Positions 36,701-48,475 of a stretch of 64,000 nucleotides of DNA are shown here, piece by piece. Source of the DNA: Plecoglossus altivelis (lineage: Eukaryota > Chordata > Actinopteri > Osmeriformes > Plecoglossidae); NCBI GenBank assembly GCA_036571765.1, contig BROE01000013.1, positions 9,440,857 through 9,504,856 of the forward strand, written 5' to 3'. A model generated the notes under the pieces. That model made no database searches. It saw only the letters and a program-made list of their open reading frames with translations, and was not told the DNA's origin. Made by a program: the position numbers and the translations under genes. Every line of letters begins with the position of its first letter. Position 1 is the first letter of the stretch.

Positions 36701-39700
36701 ATGAATTCCTTAATCTGGTGAAATGTTTCTTTTGATCTTTCCATCTCTCTCTTATATCCCTCCATCGATTACTCCCTCTCTCCATTCCCCTTCCATCTCC
36801 TCTGAAGGTGTTGTAGGAAGACTGGAGAGCACAGTCATACCTGGCCGCTCCTACGGAGGTAGTCCCACAACCAGCAGGCTGGCCCCAGGCTAGGGTAGGG
36901 GGGTCAGGTGGTAGGGGGCAAGAAGGTTAACCATGAACAGACTATGATTAGGCCTTTCATTTACATGATAACCTCCAGTGATGGCCTACCTGATCTCCTC
37001 CTCTGGGGTGTGGAACTGCCACGTGATTGGCTGGTGGGTGGGGAGAAAGACATCCTCTCCGTCTGATAGGCTGAAGTCAACTTTGACCCTGTGACATGGC
37101 CGCGGCTCGTTTTCCTGAACACGAGAGAGCAGAGGGACATGTTTCGCTGAGACATATTCCTTCCCTCGATCCTTTCGTCCTTCTCTCGCTCAATGAGGTC
37201 ATCTCTGATGTCACATGATGCGGACAGTATGCTCTTTATGACTGCAGCTGTCAGCAGGATTTTAAAAAGAGCACAACACCAAGAGCACAAGACCATGTGA
37301 CTGTGGTAATGTGGGCTACTTTCACTCTCACGGGAGGAACGGAGGTTGGGGGTGGGGGAGTTAACAGGTAAAGTAAGCCTTCTTCATACTTCACATAGCT
37401 TAGGGCAGCATGACTATGGTAAGTGGACACTTGAGGGAGAGAGATAGAGAGGGAAAGAGCAAGCTAGCAGGAGAGACAGAGATACAGAGAAGTTGGAATA
37501 ACTGTGTATCATCCTTACTAGGCAATTAAGCCGTACTGTATTTGCTGTAACTATGACAGCAATGAGTCAACTAATCCTTCACTACATTATCATTTCTGTT
37601 TCAACTTGAGTACAGCAATTGTACCTTGTGTTCATTGTAGGAAATTGTGTTAACGTCGCTGGCTTACCATGTGTGGATGACAACGCTCTCCTCTGTAGCT
37701 ACGCACATCTTCCAGGTCCAGGGTCGCTGTCAACACCTCCTGCAACATGCACACACACACACACACACACACGAGGAAATATAAGAATACAGTTGAAAGT
37801 AAGTCCTGAACTGACCCCTGACCCTTTCCTTCCCTTGTTACATAACATGCTGACTTAGCATAACAGACTGATCCACCTCAGCTCTCCCCTGACCCCTCCT
37901 CCTGGATGGTGCGACAGCAGAGTAAGATCAGGCCCTCAGTCAGTAGTCTCAAACACCCTTAATCTGTCCTTCATCCCCCTTCATGTTCCTCCTCATCTTA
38001 CCACATCCTCCAGAGAAAACTGGGAGCCTTGGGATACCACGTCCCCATTGATGGCAATCATGGAACAGCCGTCATAGTACAGCCGGTCACCATCACAACC
38101 CTTCTGGTTAGCAAACAGGTAGATCCCTCCGCTCTAACAAACAACCCGAACACATCAAAACAACATGTAAACAAATCTTTCCACGGCGGGACAGAAGCAT
38201 GTTTTGTGATAAAACACTGCCATCTACTGGCAGGTGGTAGGTTGGTTAATGGAGTGGTCTAACTGCATGTGTTACCTTGCTGGTGGCTGACCTGACCAGG
38301 TTGACCCTATTGTCAGCCTTGCGGAGCTCGTGATAGCTGGCTGAGGAGTTGGTGATGATCTCCACCCCATCCAGTCCCATGTCCACGTGAGGACTAGAGG
38401 AACAGAACAGAACAACGCTCACATGGCAAACAAAGCTCTGCTACGGTAGAGATTTGATTGATCTATCCACTTCCTTGAATACTTCCATCAATCTGCTCAT
38501 CGATCAATTAAGCTATTCATCCATCCCTCTAAGTGTCAGTTTGTGCATCTAACCCTCCTTAGTCTACCTCCGTGGGTTCCAGAGTTCAGCACAGATCTCG
38601 CTGCCGATGCAGGTATCTAGGGTGGAGAGGACGCAGTCTCCAAATGGAATTGTGGTCTGTAGAGGAGAGCAGACAAGGTGAATTGTGTCATATTTCAGGC
38701 AGCATGAACTCAGTTCTTTCTAAGATTTCTCTATTTCCTTCTTTTGAGGCAAAACTGATGCAGGCAGTTAAAACGTGATTATAAATCAAATATTCACTTA
38801 AAGGAAATCCTCTTAATATGATCCTGTGGTAAGAGTGGGAGACAGGTCTTACCTGTCCTGTTAGGTCCTGAAGCATTCTGGGAAGGAAGTATTCCTCCAC
38901 ATGCCTGCAGACAAAACACGTACCACACACATGTTTGGCACATGTATGACACTGTCATCCACTACAGCAGCCAGGTCAAATGCAGACACCTTCACACGCA
39001 AACATGCTGTGGCATCCCTGGAGAGGCCAACCCTGGAACGAGGCTCCCAGGTTACCGTGACAACACACCTGGGCTGGTTCCATGGGGAGAACCAGCGGAA
39101 CTCTCGGTTGTTGCCATAGTTGGCCAGCAGCATCTTGGGCCGGATCAGCAGAATCTTCCTGGGGTGACCAGTTCAGAGTCAGAGCATGACCCACGTTGGA
39201 CAAACGCAACAGAATGAACTAGAATGAGGCAGGCCCAGGCTATTGGCCTGCTAAGGTTACCTGTTCAGGAAGACCACTCTGCAGTTGTAGCGCACGTTGT
39301 GATGCATGACAGGCCTGCAAGAACATTGACACACATGCACACATATGAATGTACTGTCAAGGGAGGTATGTTGAGCAATGGTTTCCAGCAATATTAATCC
39401 ATAGAATTGCCAGGTATATGATAGCTTTCAGATAGTAAATGTGTTGGAAGCACTTGGTCACTGACATTCCCACATCACAGATGATGTCCTGGGTGAGAGG
39501 GCTCTCCAGTAGCTTCCTGAGGACCTGGAAACAGTGGAGTAGGGTGTCGGACTCATAAAAGTGGTCTGCACAGCCATAGCCACTGGGAAGATGGGGGAGA
39601 AGAGAGAAGGAAAGGAAAGAAGGAAAGGAGATAAGGGTTTATTCTGCTACTGAATGCTGGAACAAAACTAGGTCATGCTAACAACATGACACCTAAGATA

Positions 39701-40285
39701 AGTTCTGGCATGTGCGTTTACATCAGGTGGAATATGTACAACACAACACATAGGACATGTAGAACAAAACGTGCTGCCTTACAATCATTGCACCCATGTG
39801 ATACAGTGCATCTATGCAACATGATGAATGAAAGGCTTGCATGAATGAAGTACCATATCTCCAGCTCTGGTCCCAGCCTGTATCGGGCTCCCCGAGACTT
39901 AGCTATCTCTATACCTGTAAGAAGAGAACCGCATCTATGTATCAGGTCTCCGTGTGAGAGAGCAGAGGAACATATGTGAGGAGGCATGGAGTTCATGCAG
40001 AACACATGACACGGTCATGCTACCATCTGTCACCATGCAAAGGGCTACTGCAAGTACGACCTTTTCAACGTCTGTTGTGCACGACATGAGGTTCTTGCAA
40101 TTGATTTGACAGTTCCTGTTTTAATTTGCAGCTGAGTTTGACCGCAACTTGTTATGATCGAAGGACATTCAATTTCGTACGTTTCTGTCCTAAAACTTAC
40201 TTTTGAGGATTCTCTCCAAGTTCCCGTCAAAATCTAACGCCCACTGGTTTAAGGAGCATGTTGCTACAACTACTTTCCGGCCCAT
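33761..40285 (-). CDS. nadsyn1: Glutamine-dependent NAD(+) synthetase, complete, 20 exons
   Basis: Converts nicotinic acid adenine dinucleotide to NAD with ATP and glutamine, the last step of the de novo and Preiss-Handler routes, in the cytosol. Coding exons: 40285-40201, 39914-39854, 39582-39466, 39314-39261, 39158-39069, 38904-38853, 38656-38568, 38393-38276, 38133-38002, 37739-37668, 37114-36990, 36889-36841, 36634-36532, 36386-36218, 36021-35886, 35274-35168, 34920-34789, 34613-34544, 34292-34164, 33970-33761. They join to 699 aa (human about 706). The N-terminal nitrilase domain has the triad E45, K114 and C175. The C-terminal synthetase domain has the PP-loop LSGGVDSS at 355-362 and GSANVDES near 512-520. 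Start MGRKVVVATCSLNQWALDF matches the family. Exon 17 uses a weak donor, GTCCGG. The exon 10/11 junction (about residues 283-300) is poorly conserved. Confidence 0.96.
37750..37772. repeat. (CA)n tract before nadsyn1 exon 10
   Basis: A perfect CA run of about 23 bp. In the nadsyn1 transcript it is (UG)n ending 10 nt before exon 10 (edge 37739), where a polypyrimidine tract would be expected. Confidence 0.95.
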
Positions 40286-41196
40286 ATCGAATAGACACTA
40301 CTTTAATTATACAAAGTAACCGTGGTCGATGTTTAACTAGAGAACTCACTGACACGGAGTTGTAGCACTTGACTGCAGCAACATTTAAGGTACTCCGTGA
40401 CCTCCTCTTAGTGTGTGTTTTTCTATGCAGTATTAGAGCTCGTTCAAAGTGTCTATCCGGGTCCTGCCGCGCTCAGCACCTCCTCTGTTTCTGTTAAAGA
40501 CACAGGCAGCTCCAACTATCTCTTACACAAACTACAAATGAAGGACAGCAGACAACGCCAGTCAGAATCCGCACCGGAGCGACTATCGTGTGGAGTGAAG
40601 CATGTTAATCATACATAGAGACTACTATAGCCAATTCATATACTTGACTCTACTTGTTGAAAATGATAGCTTTGATGACGGGTCTTTACACGGCAGTTGT
40701 CCTAATGTCAAATACTGAATGTTAATGATACTCATGACGAAAGAATGAAGAAAGTATTGATGATGACACACTGGTATTAAACTAATTACATGTTTTCATT
40801 ATTATGATAATTATGATACATTCAGTAGAATCTGGTGTTTTGAATCAGATGAACATCTAAAACATGCATGGCAGGGGTCCTTGTGGACCAGGGTTGAGAA
40901 CCACTGTCATAACAGGTTATGTATCACCTACTATCGTCAACCATCTATTGACGAGATCATCAGGCGCTGGTGGCTTCACTTCCAGTCTACCCAATCAGGA
41001 GACCAATCCACCGTGTAGCGCCGCCTTTCTCATTGACATTCAAAATGTGATTGGCTGTGTGTTTAGACGTAGTCGTCGTATAGGCGGAGCTACTCTTATC
41101 ATGGGCCCTTTCTACCCAACGTTATATCATCAACATCTGTTTGAGGGTTGCTAGTCAGCGCGCATCTACAGAGCACATCCTAGGACTAGGACGACG
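40286..41196. promoter_or_regulatory. Bidirectional nadsyn1/dhcr7 promoter region
   Basis: The two genes point away from each other, with about 0.9 kb between the nadsyn1 start codon and the first dhcr7 donor. NF-Y type CCAAT boxes lie at 40991-40997 (CCAATCA), 41003-41009 (CCAATCC) and inverted at 41050-41055 (ATTGGC). NF-Y boxes commonly accompany sterol-response elements in cholesterol genes. A partial SRE-like word, ATCACCTAC, is at 40923-40931; it is too weak to call. No clear TATA box was seen. Confidence 0.55.
41130..41196 (+). other. dhcr7: Likely 5' noncoding exon of dhcr7
   Basis: A strong donor, ACGACG|GTGAGTAAG, ends an exon at 41196, in the right orientation and close to the CCAAT boxes. 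The next acceptor with coding potential is at 42118, two bases before the start codon. Mammalian DHCR7 also begins with noncoding sequence upstream of its start exon. The left edge (transcription start) is a guess. Confidence 0.5.
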
Positions 41197-41977
41197 GTGA
41201 GTAAGATAATAACACATTTCTAGCGTTCAGATTGTACTTCACCCAATTGTCAGTCCGTATTTATCTGTTTCCCCTGCGCCATCATGGGAGAAATCGCTTC
41301 CGAATTAATGGATGTGGGTACTGTTATCGGAGGGCACAATGCTTAGCTAAAGGTGGACTCCGGACAGAAGTTGTTAACTAAGATAGTCATCTGTGGTTAA
41401 ATCAAGTGCACTACTTAATTCGTCGAACCTGTACCCCCATCGATTGCATTCCAGATTGAAAGACTAGTCCCCCATTATGACAAATGTATACCGACAGATA
41501 GGGTCCTTCTCACATGCACAACCCAAACTGAGCTAATCTGTTGGTGAAATTTGAATGGACTGAACTTGGACCAGCTAGAATCTTTGCCTGTTTGTATTTG
41601 TTTACCTCCAACACCAGCCTTGTACAGCTCTGATTGTTTTATTGGATGTTTCCCAAATAGTTCTAGTTGACAGAAGGACTGACCAAATACTATATACTAC
41701 TGTCTCTGTTTTCTTCTGACTTGTCCCAGGGAACATTTGAAAAGATCCACCAAGGTTGTGGCACTAGTTTATCCTTGACCTGGGAACCCTGTTTCCCTGC
41801 ACTCTAAGCTCTTATCACACACAATGGCCAACAAAACAAACTTTACTTTGTACTTTGATATCTGTTCTGATCTACTACAGCTGTCTCTTCTAGACTAACA
41901 CACTTACTGTCTGTCCTGGGATATGTATTACTCATGAGTGGTTAGAATGTGGCTGAACAACCCAACCCTCCCACCCC

Positions 41978-41978
<1 letters not shown>

Positions 41979-42025
<47 letters not shown>

Positions 42026-42116
42026 GTCTCTCTGTCTCTCTGTGTCTCTGTGTCTCTGTCTCTGTCTCTCTGTCTCTCTGTCTCTCTCTGTGTCTTTGTC
42101 TTACTCTGTCTCTCCA
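41979..42116. repeat. (TC)n/(TCTG)n array forming the dhcr7 exon 2 acceptor tract
   Basis: A pure TC run to about 42017, then TCTGTCTC-type blocks up to the acceptor TCTCCAG ending at 42117. The start codon is at 42120. Frames through this array give Ser/Leu repeats and are not genes. Confidence 0.9.
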
Positions 42117-42119
42117 GAG

Positions 42120-45100
42120 ATGAGTGCTGCAGTGGCCATGGAGGCCACAAGGAGGCGTGTCAAGCCCAGCTCCAATGGGGCAGGGCCAGAGGAAAAGGTG
42201 GAGCTTGGACAGTGGGGCAGGGCATGGTTAGTCACTTTTGATATTCTAACTAATATTCCAAATGTTTTCCACCACCTGCCTTTAACCATCAACATCACAC
42301 TACGTAGGATCCCAACTCTTCTCACTTCCTGCGCCCTGCCCAGGTGTTGTTCTGTGTCATGTCAACGTGTTAACAGCATGTCTGCATCCATGTCGTGGAT
42401 CTCATTACTGCACAATGAATGGAGCTGCCAAACAATGTTTGACTCCAAACAGAGCCAGTTATGTTGTCAATCTTATCTCAACCAGGCAAAGCAGGTCATG
42501 CTGTCAGTTCTACTCACGGTAACATTGAGTGTGGATGACGCCCAAAGCAAACAGACAGTCAAACTATGGGCATGACTGGGCCTCAGGCAACCGATAATTA
42601 AAGTTTACATGGGGAGGTTTTTCCAATTCTCCAGGGAGATAGCTCTTGTAGTCCTCACTCACTAGGGTGGATACAGGATACAAAGTACCTACTCCCTTGC
42701 CTGTAATATGGCTGTCAGATTAAGGCTGAAAGCTAAAGTTAAAAAGTTGCTCATGTCCGCCTACACACAGACACACTGACAGACACGTTAAACAGGAATG
42801 TGACAGGTCTGTTCCTTATATTCCAATGATATTACAACCTTTACATACATGTTGTTACCTTGGTATTGCCATAGTGTGACCATGTAGTAACCATGATTTA
42901 CCTGTGTAGTAACCATGATGTACCTGTGTAGTAACCATGATGTACCTGTATAGTAACCATGATGTACCTGTGTAGTAACCATGATGTACCTGTGTAGTAA
43001 CCATGATGTACCTGTGTAGTAACCATATTGTGGTGTGACTTGTGTAGGGAGGTGGACTGGTTCTCTCTGACCAGTGTGATCCTGCTGCTCTGTCTGGCCC
43101 CTTTCATCGTCTTCTACTTCATCATGGCATGCGACCAGTACCAGTGTTCTGTCAGCCAGCCTATCATAGAGCTGTACAGCGGTGATGTCACGCTGCTCAC
43201 CATCTGGGACCGCTCCCCTTCTTTCACCTGGCCTGCTGCCAAGATCTACGCTATCTGGGTCGCCTTCCAGGTGAGGAGCAGGAGAGGAGACATTTGGAAT
43301 GTTTTACAGATGTTCAGACTGTAAACTGACAGCATCTTCTCTGTACTGACTTCTCTGTCCACCAGGTGGTGCTCTACATGTGTGTTCCTGATATCACCCA
43401 CAAGTTCCTTCCTGGTTACGTGGGCGGAGTCCAGGAGGGTGCCCGCACCCCTGCAGGTAACCTATGTCATCTCATGTGAGACCAGATAACCAATAGCAAG
43501 GTAGATATGTCATCTGAGACCAGCCAACAAGGTAACATGAACCTTCTAATGTCATCCACTGTCCCCCAGGGCTAATTAACCTGTATGAGATCAATGGCCT
43601 GCAGTCCTGGATCATCACCCATGCTCTGTGGTTCCTCAATGCTCAGTACTTCCACTGGTTCTCCCCCACCATCATCTTCGACCACTGGATTCCTCTGCTG
43701 TGGTGCACCAACATCCTGGGCTACGTCGTGGCCACCTTTGCCTTCGTCAAGGCCTATCTGTTCCCCACCAGCGCTGAGGACTGGTAAGGAGGAGGATTTG
43801 CTCCCACATACCCACACTGGCATGCATGTTGTCAGAACCACGCACACATGCAAGCCAATGAGATAGGAACACACTACAACAGTAACCACCACCCCTGGGC
43901 GACCCTTTTGCATATCCCTCTGCAGCAAATTCACCGGCAATATGTTCTACAACTACATGATGGGCATTGAGTTCAACCCCCGCATCGGGAAGTGGTTCGA
44001 CTTCAAGCTGTTCTTCAACGGTCGCCCGGGCATCGTGGCGTGGACGCTCATCAACCTGTCCTTCATGGCCAAGCAACAGGAGCTTTATGGTCATGTCACC
44101 AACTCTATGATCCTGGTCAATGTTCTGCAGGTCAGTCTTGCAGTACTCACCATGGCCACTGCTAATGAGGCAAAACCCCTCACAGAAATGAGAGAACGTT
44201 TTGCTTTTCATACTGAACGCTGTGAACATGTTTCCATTCTGGGAATAGTGTCCTGCAGGTGGCGCTGTAGACAGAGGAGTACAGAGGAGCATGGTACAGT
44301 TAGATTTTTTTGGGCTACTGATGTAACCTTCCTTTTTTGTACGTGTGTGCCTGCAGGGAATCTATGTGCTTGACTTCTTTTGGAACGAAGCTTGGTACCT
44401 GAAGACCATTGATATCTGCCATGATCACTTCGGCTGGTATCTAGGATGGGGAGACTGTGTCTGGCTGCCCTTCCTCTACACACTGCAGGTAGGACCTGGC
44501 TTTTAGCTGGCTAAGATAGGGGTGCCCATGGAATTGATCTTAATAGGCTAACCCAGGGTTTGGATCTGGGCTGAAGTTTAGCAGGCCAACGCAGCAGTTG
44601 TATTAGGCATGAGTAGACAACTATCTGTGTAGCGTGGATTTCAGGTTAACACTTCATTTCATGCATTTAATACTTTCTCTCTCTCTTTCTCTCCCTGTCC
44701 CTATCTCCCATTGTCTTCCTCCAGGGTCTGTACCTAGTCTACCACCCTGTTCAGCTGTCCACCCTCCACGCCACCTCCGTTCTCCTCCTTGGCCTGATTG
44801 GCTACTACATCTTCCGCTCCACCAATCACCAGAAGGACCTTTTCCGCCGCACGGAGGGGGCGTGTACGATCTGGGGGAAACGCCCTAACTTCATCGAGTG
44901 CGCCTACCATTCGTCCGACGGTGGCCTCCACCACAGCAAGCTGATGACTTCTGGGTTCTGGGGCGTGGCTCGCCACTTCAACTACACAGGGGACCTGATG
45001 GGGTCCCTGGCGTACTGCCTGGCGTGCGGCGGCAGCCATCTCCTCCCTTACTTCTACATTGTGTACATGAGCATCCTGCTGGTGCACCGCTGCGTGAGGG

Positions 45101-45189
45101 ACGAGCACCGCTGCAGCAGCAAGTACGGCCGAGACTGGACCAGGTACACGAGTGCCGTGCCTTATCGCCTCGTCCCCGGAATCTTCTAG
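42120..45189 (+). CDS. dhcr7: 7-dehydrocholesterol reductase, complete, 7 coding exons
   Basis: Reduces the C7-C8 double bond of 7-dehydrocholesterol with NADPH to give cholesterol; a multi-pass ER membrane enzyme of the sterol reductase (ERG4/ERG24) family. Coding exons: 42120-42226, 43048-43270, 43366-43456, 43570-43783, 43926-44130, 44357-44488, 44725-45189. They join to 478 aa (human 475). Visible family blocks are YNYMMGIEFNPRIGKWFDFK, NETWYLK-like NEAWYLKTIDICHDHFGW, GFWGVARHFNYTGD at 401-414, and the C-terminal DEHRCSSKYGRDW block ending VPYRLVPGIF. The start (MSAAVAMEATRRR) is the first ATG after the acceptor at 42118. The N-terminus up to GQWGRAW is variable, as expected for the family. 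Introns 1 and 2 carry repeats that form splice signals. Confidence 0.97.
42877..43024. repeat. 22-bp minisatellite before dhcr7 exon 3
   Basis: About 6.5 copies of a 22-bp unit built of TAGTAACCATGATG plus TACCTGTG. The TAG ends at 42887, 42909, 42931, 42953, 42975, 42997 and 43019, an exact 22-bp period. The true acceptor TAG ends at 43047. The frames it opens on the minus strand are repeat artefacts. Confidence 0.95.
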
Positions 45190-45870
45190 AGGGACCGAGA
45201 GGGTGCTGGGCTGTGTGAGTGGGGGTTGGAAGGCACGTCTGTGTGTGTTGGGGTTTGTATCTGATTGTTGGTGTGTGTGGGTTGCATGAAACACCTGTGT
45301 GTTTCTATATGTGTGCTTTAACAAAGCATATGTAGTAGAAAAGCCCTCCCAACTGTGACAGTGCCTGTAGAGTCCTTCTTAGATGTTACTACCACAAACT
45401 GTGAACCACTTAACTCTGAGAAGTAGAGCTCCACTAGGGGTCGGCAGCTGTGAACACATCAGCTTTGACCGTCCTTCAGAAGGTGCTGCACTCACACTCA
45501 GTGGCGAACCAAGGAGCCATCAGAACACAGTGCTGGTGTCTGACTAGCTGTAGTAGGAATCTGCTATTGGTCTGTATTCCATTTTAGGTGCATTCAGATG
45601 TCTATTTTTACATGTCTTTGTCTTAATCTCGAAGTTCAGCTGAGCCAGCCCTGCCTTTTATTTTCTGCTGCGCCCTCTAGTGGTGTGGAGGCAGACAAAT
45701 GAGCTCTTTATTCATTTGATGTGTTTTTTTCCTTCATTTGTAACCCTCATGTCATTCCTGGGGGCTTCTTTAAGTGAATGAAACTCTTAAGTAAAAAACT
45801 AAAACAACTAAATATGCCATGTTGATTTGTGCTGTTTTTGAAGGAGTTGCACATGATGTCCAGCAGAGGA
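45190..45870 (+). other. dhcr7: dhcr7 3' UTR and downstream sequence
   Basis: Follows the stop codon. No perfect AATAAA was noticed in the first 600 bp on the plus strand, so the transcript end is not placed. A GT-rich patch lies at 45235-45315. No other gene is seen. Confidence 0.4.
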
Positions 45871-46000
45871 CAGTCACGTACAGTATCAGGTCTACAGTAT
45901 CAGGTCTACATTCACATACATTCAGGTCTACAGTCACAGTATCAGGTCTACAGTCATACAGGATCAGGTCTTCAATCACATACAGCATCAGGTCTATTCA
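45871..46000. repeat. Degenerate TATCAGGTCTACAGTCACA tandem repeat
   Basis: About six imperfect 15-22 bp copies sharing CAGGTCTACAGTC or CAGGTCT. The array lies downstream of dhcr7 and may still be within its 3' UTR. Confidence 0.8.
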
Positions 46001-46134
46001 CGGCCAGAAACTTATTAGACCAGAAAATGATTCTTTGTTGCAAGACTTGGAGCTTTTGTAGTTTAGGAAACCTCCATGACCTACACCCTCACCCTTTAAC
46101 TAAATCTTTCACACAGATAAACATAGTCTCAATG

Positions 46135-46210
46135 CATAGTCTCAACATACACACATGCATTTACACACATGCACATACCTACCTACACACACACACACAC
46201 ACACCCACCC
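46135..46210. repeat. (CA)n-rich microsatellite
   Basis: ACACACATGCA words leading to a pure CA run at about 46184-46203. Confidence 0.8.
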
Positions 46211-46844
46211 TCAGCTCACCCATCCCTCTTTAAACAGACATACATAAACAAATACTCGCCTCCGTATCCTTCCGCCTTGATAAACACAGATTGCACACCC
46301 AGTTGCATATACACGCACCAAAAGTACACACGCAAGCTGTAAGTGGTGGCCATGTTGGGCACGCCTCGCACCACTGACCAGGAGGGTATGGGGAGGGCAG
46401 AATGTGGTGGGGTGGGAGGGAGGGAGGAGTATGAGAGAAAGAGAGGGGCAGTCATTGGAGCAAGAGATCCATGATTATGCCTTGTAAGCACTGCCTCGCC
46501 CCAGTGATAGGTGGCTGGTTGGTGGGTGTAGTGTGGCAGTTGATAGTCAGCTTGGTAATGGACCAAGCATCGATTTACCACGTCGTCATTCCAAGTTAAT
46601 GCAATGTACAGCAAATTCATTACAAGGAATTAAATTGCCCATCATTCCTTTTCTCTTTTGATTATAACTGTAATACATCTTAATCACCTCAGTGAGAGAG
46701 GGGAAGCCGACCAGAGCACAACATGACTGGACTGCGTCTGAACGCGGTTGAAAATTGCATTATCTCCCTGAAATCAAGGATGACGCATAATTCAGTATTC
46801 TTTATCACATCCAGAGAAGACAACCTCGTCGTGTCATCGGTCAC

Positions 46845-46975
46845 ACACAAATACACACACCAAAACACACACACAGTCAAACACACACAGTCAAACACAC
46901 ACAGAGTCAACCACACACACAGTCAAACACACACACAGTCAAACACACACTCAGTCAAACACACACTCACATGCA
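46845..46975. repeat. AGTCAAACACACAC minisatellite
   Basis: About seven copies of a 14-18 bp unit with the core CAGTCAAACACACAC; the number of CA steps varies. Confidence 0.85.
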
Positions 46976-47039
46976 CAGAAAAAGTTTCCTTCCTAGTTTG
47001 TCTCAGCTCTTTTTGTTCTTCCCCCAGCAGGAGTCTAGG

Positions 47040-47700
47040 ACTGGCACTGAGGAATGAAGGGAGAGGGAGAAGGAGAGAAAGGGACGGAGAGAGAGAGAGA
47101 GAGAGAAAAGAGACAGAGGACTAAATGGGATATACAGGGAGCACCGTGAAACAGTGTGACTAGGTGCCAGCCCCCTGTAACTCTGATTTCCCAAGAGGCC
47201 AAATTAGTTTTTATGAGGAAGGAATTTGTAGCAAGGACGAGAGGTAGGCAGGAGAAAGGCAGAAAGGTGGGGGTGGTGGGTGGGTTGAGGTAGAAAGAAA
47301 CGTGGGGGAGGAAGAGATGGAGAGAGGAAGATGGAGAGGTAGGGAGGAAAGGGAATTACAGAGAGGTGGAGAGGTAACTGGGAGAGTTTAAGAAAGTTAG
47401 GGAGGGATGTGGGGGAATTGAATGAGAGAGGTAAAGAGGGTGGTGGAGGAGTTATAGAGAGATAGAGGTGGAAATAGAGACTGGTGGAGAAGGAGATGGA
47501 TACAGGTAGAGAGGAGGGAGGGAGAGAGAGGTGGGGAAGGAGAGAGAGGGAGGTGGGGAAGGAGGTAGAGGGAGGTGAAGAAGGAGGGAGAGGGAGGTGG
47601 GGAAGGAGAGAGAGGGAGGTGGGGAAATGAAAGAGAAGTAGAGTGGGAGGTGGGGGAGATCAAGAGAGGAAACTAGGGAGGTGGGGATGATGGACTGACT
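47040..47700. repeat. Polypurine tract with GGTGGGGAAGGAGAGAG units
   Basis: Plus-strand A/G-rich over about 650 bp. Between about 47470 and 47640 a unit near 20-22 bp, GGGAGGTGGGGAAGGAG, recurs at least five times. No coding exon was recognised. Confidence 0.8.
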
Positions 47701-48179
47701 GACTATGGGACTGGTGGAGGATACTGTATCAAAGATGTCTCTGTCTCTCCTCCAGTTAAGGAACATCCTCTTGTTTGTCAGAGCAGAGAACTGCAGAACT
47801 CCTGACCCTTAACCTTTTAGGGTAGGGGTGATGAATGGTCTAGAGAGAGAGAGACAAGAGACTACACACCTTTGACACACACAGACCCACATACACTCTG
47901 ACCTTCTCCTAATCCCTGCGTGGGTGGGTCTGGAGTCTGAAATAGTCTGTTCGATTTTGATGGAGGGCGGAGAAGATGGCCGCCAGCCAGGGAAGTCTTC
48001 CTGAGTTCCTGTGGTAAGGGGGATTTAGGGGCGAGGTTGGGGGTGGGTGGACACACAACACACACACACATATATGCAAACATGCAAACACACACACAGG
48101 GACAGCTGTGGAATAATTGTGGTGAGGCCGTTAGCACGTTTAGTTTCCCTGGAGACAAGGGGACATGGTGACACCCTTT

Positions 48180-48475
48180 TGGGCTCTGAGGGTGAACAGG
48201 GGAAGGGATGATGAAGAGGTTGAACAGGGGGAGGGAGGAGGAGGAGGGTGAGTAGTGTGAGGAAGGATGAAGAGGGTGAGTAGTGGGAGAAAGGATGAAG
48301 AGTGTGAGGGATGATGAAGAGGGTGAGTAGTGGGAGGGAGGAGGAAGAGGGTGAAGAGTGTGAGGGATGATGAAGAGGGGGAGTAGTGGGAGGGAGGATG
48401 AAGAGGGTAAAGAGTGTGAGGGAGCGTGACAAAGGTTGAATAGGCGGAGGGAGGATGAAGAGGGTGAAGAAGGAA
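48180..48475. repeat. GATGAAGAGGGTGAGTAGTG minisatellite
   Basis: Degenerate array of GAGTAGTGGGAGGGAGGATG-like and GAAGAGTGTGAGGGATGATG-like blocks, alternating about every 25-60 bp. Each GGTGAGTAGTG resembles a splice donor, but no exon is attached. Confidence 0.8.

Noticed and set aside
42788..43107. Minus-strand frames with HHGYYTGTSWLLHRY repeats
   Set aside because: Translation of the 22-bp dhcr7 intron minisatellite.
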